7,970 nucleotides of DNA from Salibacteraceae bacterium. Its GTDB lineage: Bacteria; Bacteroidota; Bacteroidia; Flavobacteriales_G; Salibacteraceae. Shown in pieces: positions 7,531-7,970 of this stretch. The notes under the pieces are model-generated. The model searched no databases. It was not told the origin of the DNA and saw only the letters and a program-made list of their open reading frames with translations. Every line of letters starts with the position of its first letter. Positions within the stretch are counted from its first letter, which is position 1. The DNA lies in contig JALRDM010000095.1 of assembly GCA_023262195.1 (NCBI GenBank), positions 1 through 7,970 of the forward strand. The letters are read 5' to 3'. Both the position numbers and the translations under genes were made by a program.

Positions 7531-7970
7531 TTAAGGCATTTTGAGCGCGCTCAGTTGATCTAAGATCATTTGACAAACATATTTATCGACAGGCCACTTA
7601 AACATCTCTGGTTTAAGCTGATCTAACGCAACCCAACGATGTTGATCAATTTTCTCGGTTTTCGAATCCTCAAATTGAAGTGGTTCGCCAAAAATGCGCG
7701 ATTGGAGCGCTCCCTCACCTTGCACCTTGTAATAAATACTCATCAACTGCTGATTTTGATCAAAAGCCGAAGGTTGATAGAAATGAGTGGTATAAAAGTG
7801 ATCGATAACCTCAATTGGGGTGTTCAGTTCCTCTTGAAACTCCCGGATGAGACAGTCATTGTTCCCTCTCCGGCTTCTAATCCACCACCCCGAAATTTTG
7901 TGAATTCTAAACCACCATAACGCTCATCGCTTACCAGCAGTGTATCTTGGTCTATGAGTATGCCGTAAAC
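7531..7970 (-). pseudogene. NUDIX hydrolase, 5'-partial and frameshifted
   Basis: NUDIX enzymes hydrolyse a nucleoside diphosphate linked to some group X, using Mg2+ held by the box GX5EX7REUXEEXGU. The window opens inside this gene at VYGILIDQDTLLVSDER. Read from 7970 leftward, one frame gives YGGLEFTKFRGGGLEAGEG (to about 7863). The rest of the box, NDCLIREFQEEL, is in another frame from 7860 and continues to the stop at 7531 (HFYTTHFYQPSAF, SIYYKVQGEG, HRWVALDQL). Joined with one extra base the box has the exact family spacing: E, seven residues, RE, then QEEL. The likely lesion is loss of one A from an AAA run (T on the plus strand) at about 7859-7861. It is either a recent pseudogene or a sequencing/assembly error; the rest of the protein looks undamaged. 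Substrate is unknown. A start codon lies beyond the window. Confidence 0.82.

Noticed and set aside
7514..7576. N-terminal extension of the YbbR protein from the ATG at 7576
   Set aside because: It would overlap the NUDIX end by 46 bases and place the membrane helix unusually far in; the ATG at 7513 fits the family better. It is not excluded.
7639..7920. 93-codon plus-strand open frame at the right end
   Set aside because: It is antisense to the NUDIX gene, has no family motif, and is open only because of the real gene's codon pattern on the other strand.
1..7970. A hidden defence, mobile or biosynthetic system
   Set aside because: All sizeable frames are accounted for by housekeeping or envelope genes; no integrase, transposase, toxin, repeat array or atypical cluster is seen.

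Overview
The window is ordinary chromosomal sequence from a member of the Bacteroidota, probably of the Flavobacteriia/Cytophagia type. Four things point there: a YbbR-domain gene directly followed by coaE; a small one-helix protein resembling the DUF6728 family; a UvrA whose first zinc finger reads CPTSG rather than CPxCG; and the near absence of usable Shine-Dalgarno sites. I see no mobile element, RNA gene, CRISPR array, phage or defence cluster, and I do not think a new multi-gene system is hidden here.

Left part, plus strand (1-4338): the 3' end of a WecA/MraY-type polyprenyl-phosphate glycosyl-1-phosphate transferase, a membrane-anchored lytic transglycosylase that starts on the base after the transferase stop, and uvrA, whose start lies inside the transglycosylase gene. 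The tight packing suggests a single transcript joining two envelope genes to a DNA-repair gene. A 135-base gap follows. It holds a weak hairpin, a short direct repeat, a possible promoter and a 34-codon minus-strand reading frame. Next is a monocistronic-looking gene for a cystathionine gamma-synthase-family PLP enzyme (4474-5733).

Right part, minus strand (5730-7970), reading right to left: a NUDIX hydrolase gene whose 5' end is outside the window and which carries a one-base frameshift inside its NUDIX box; a YbbR-domain membrane-anchored protein; coaE (dephospho-CoA kinase, last step of CoA synthesis); and a 53-residue DUF6728-like membrane protein. The last gene converges on the PLP-enzyme gene, and their stop codons overlap. 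The minus genes are separated by 17, 5 and 42 bases, consistent with one operon.

The points most worth a second look are the broken NUDIX frame, the overlooked small membrane protein with its stop-on-stop convergence, and the serine replacing a zinc-finger cysteine in UvrA. No stretch over 300 bases lacks a gene.
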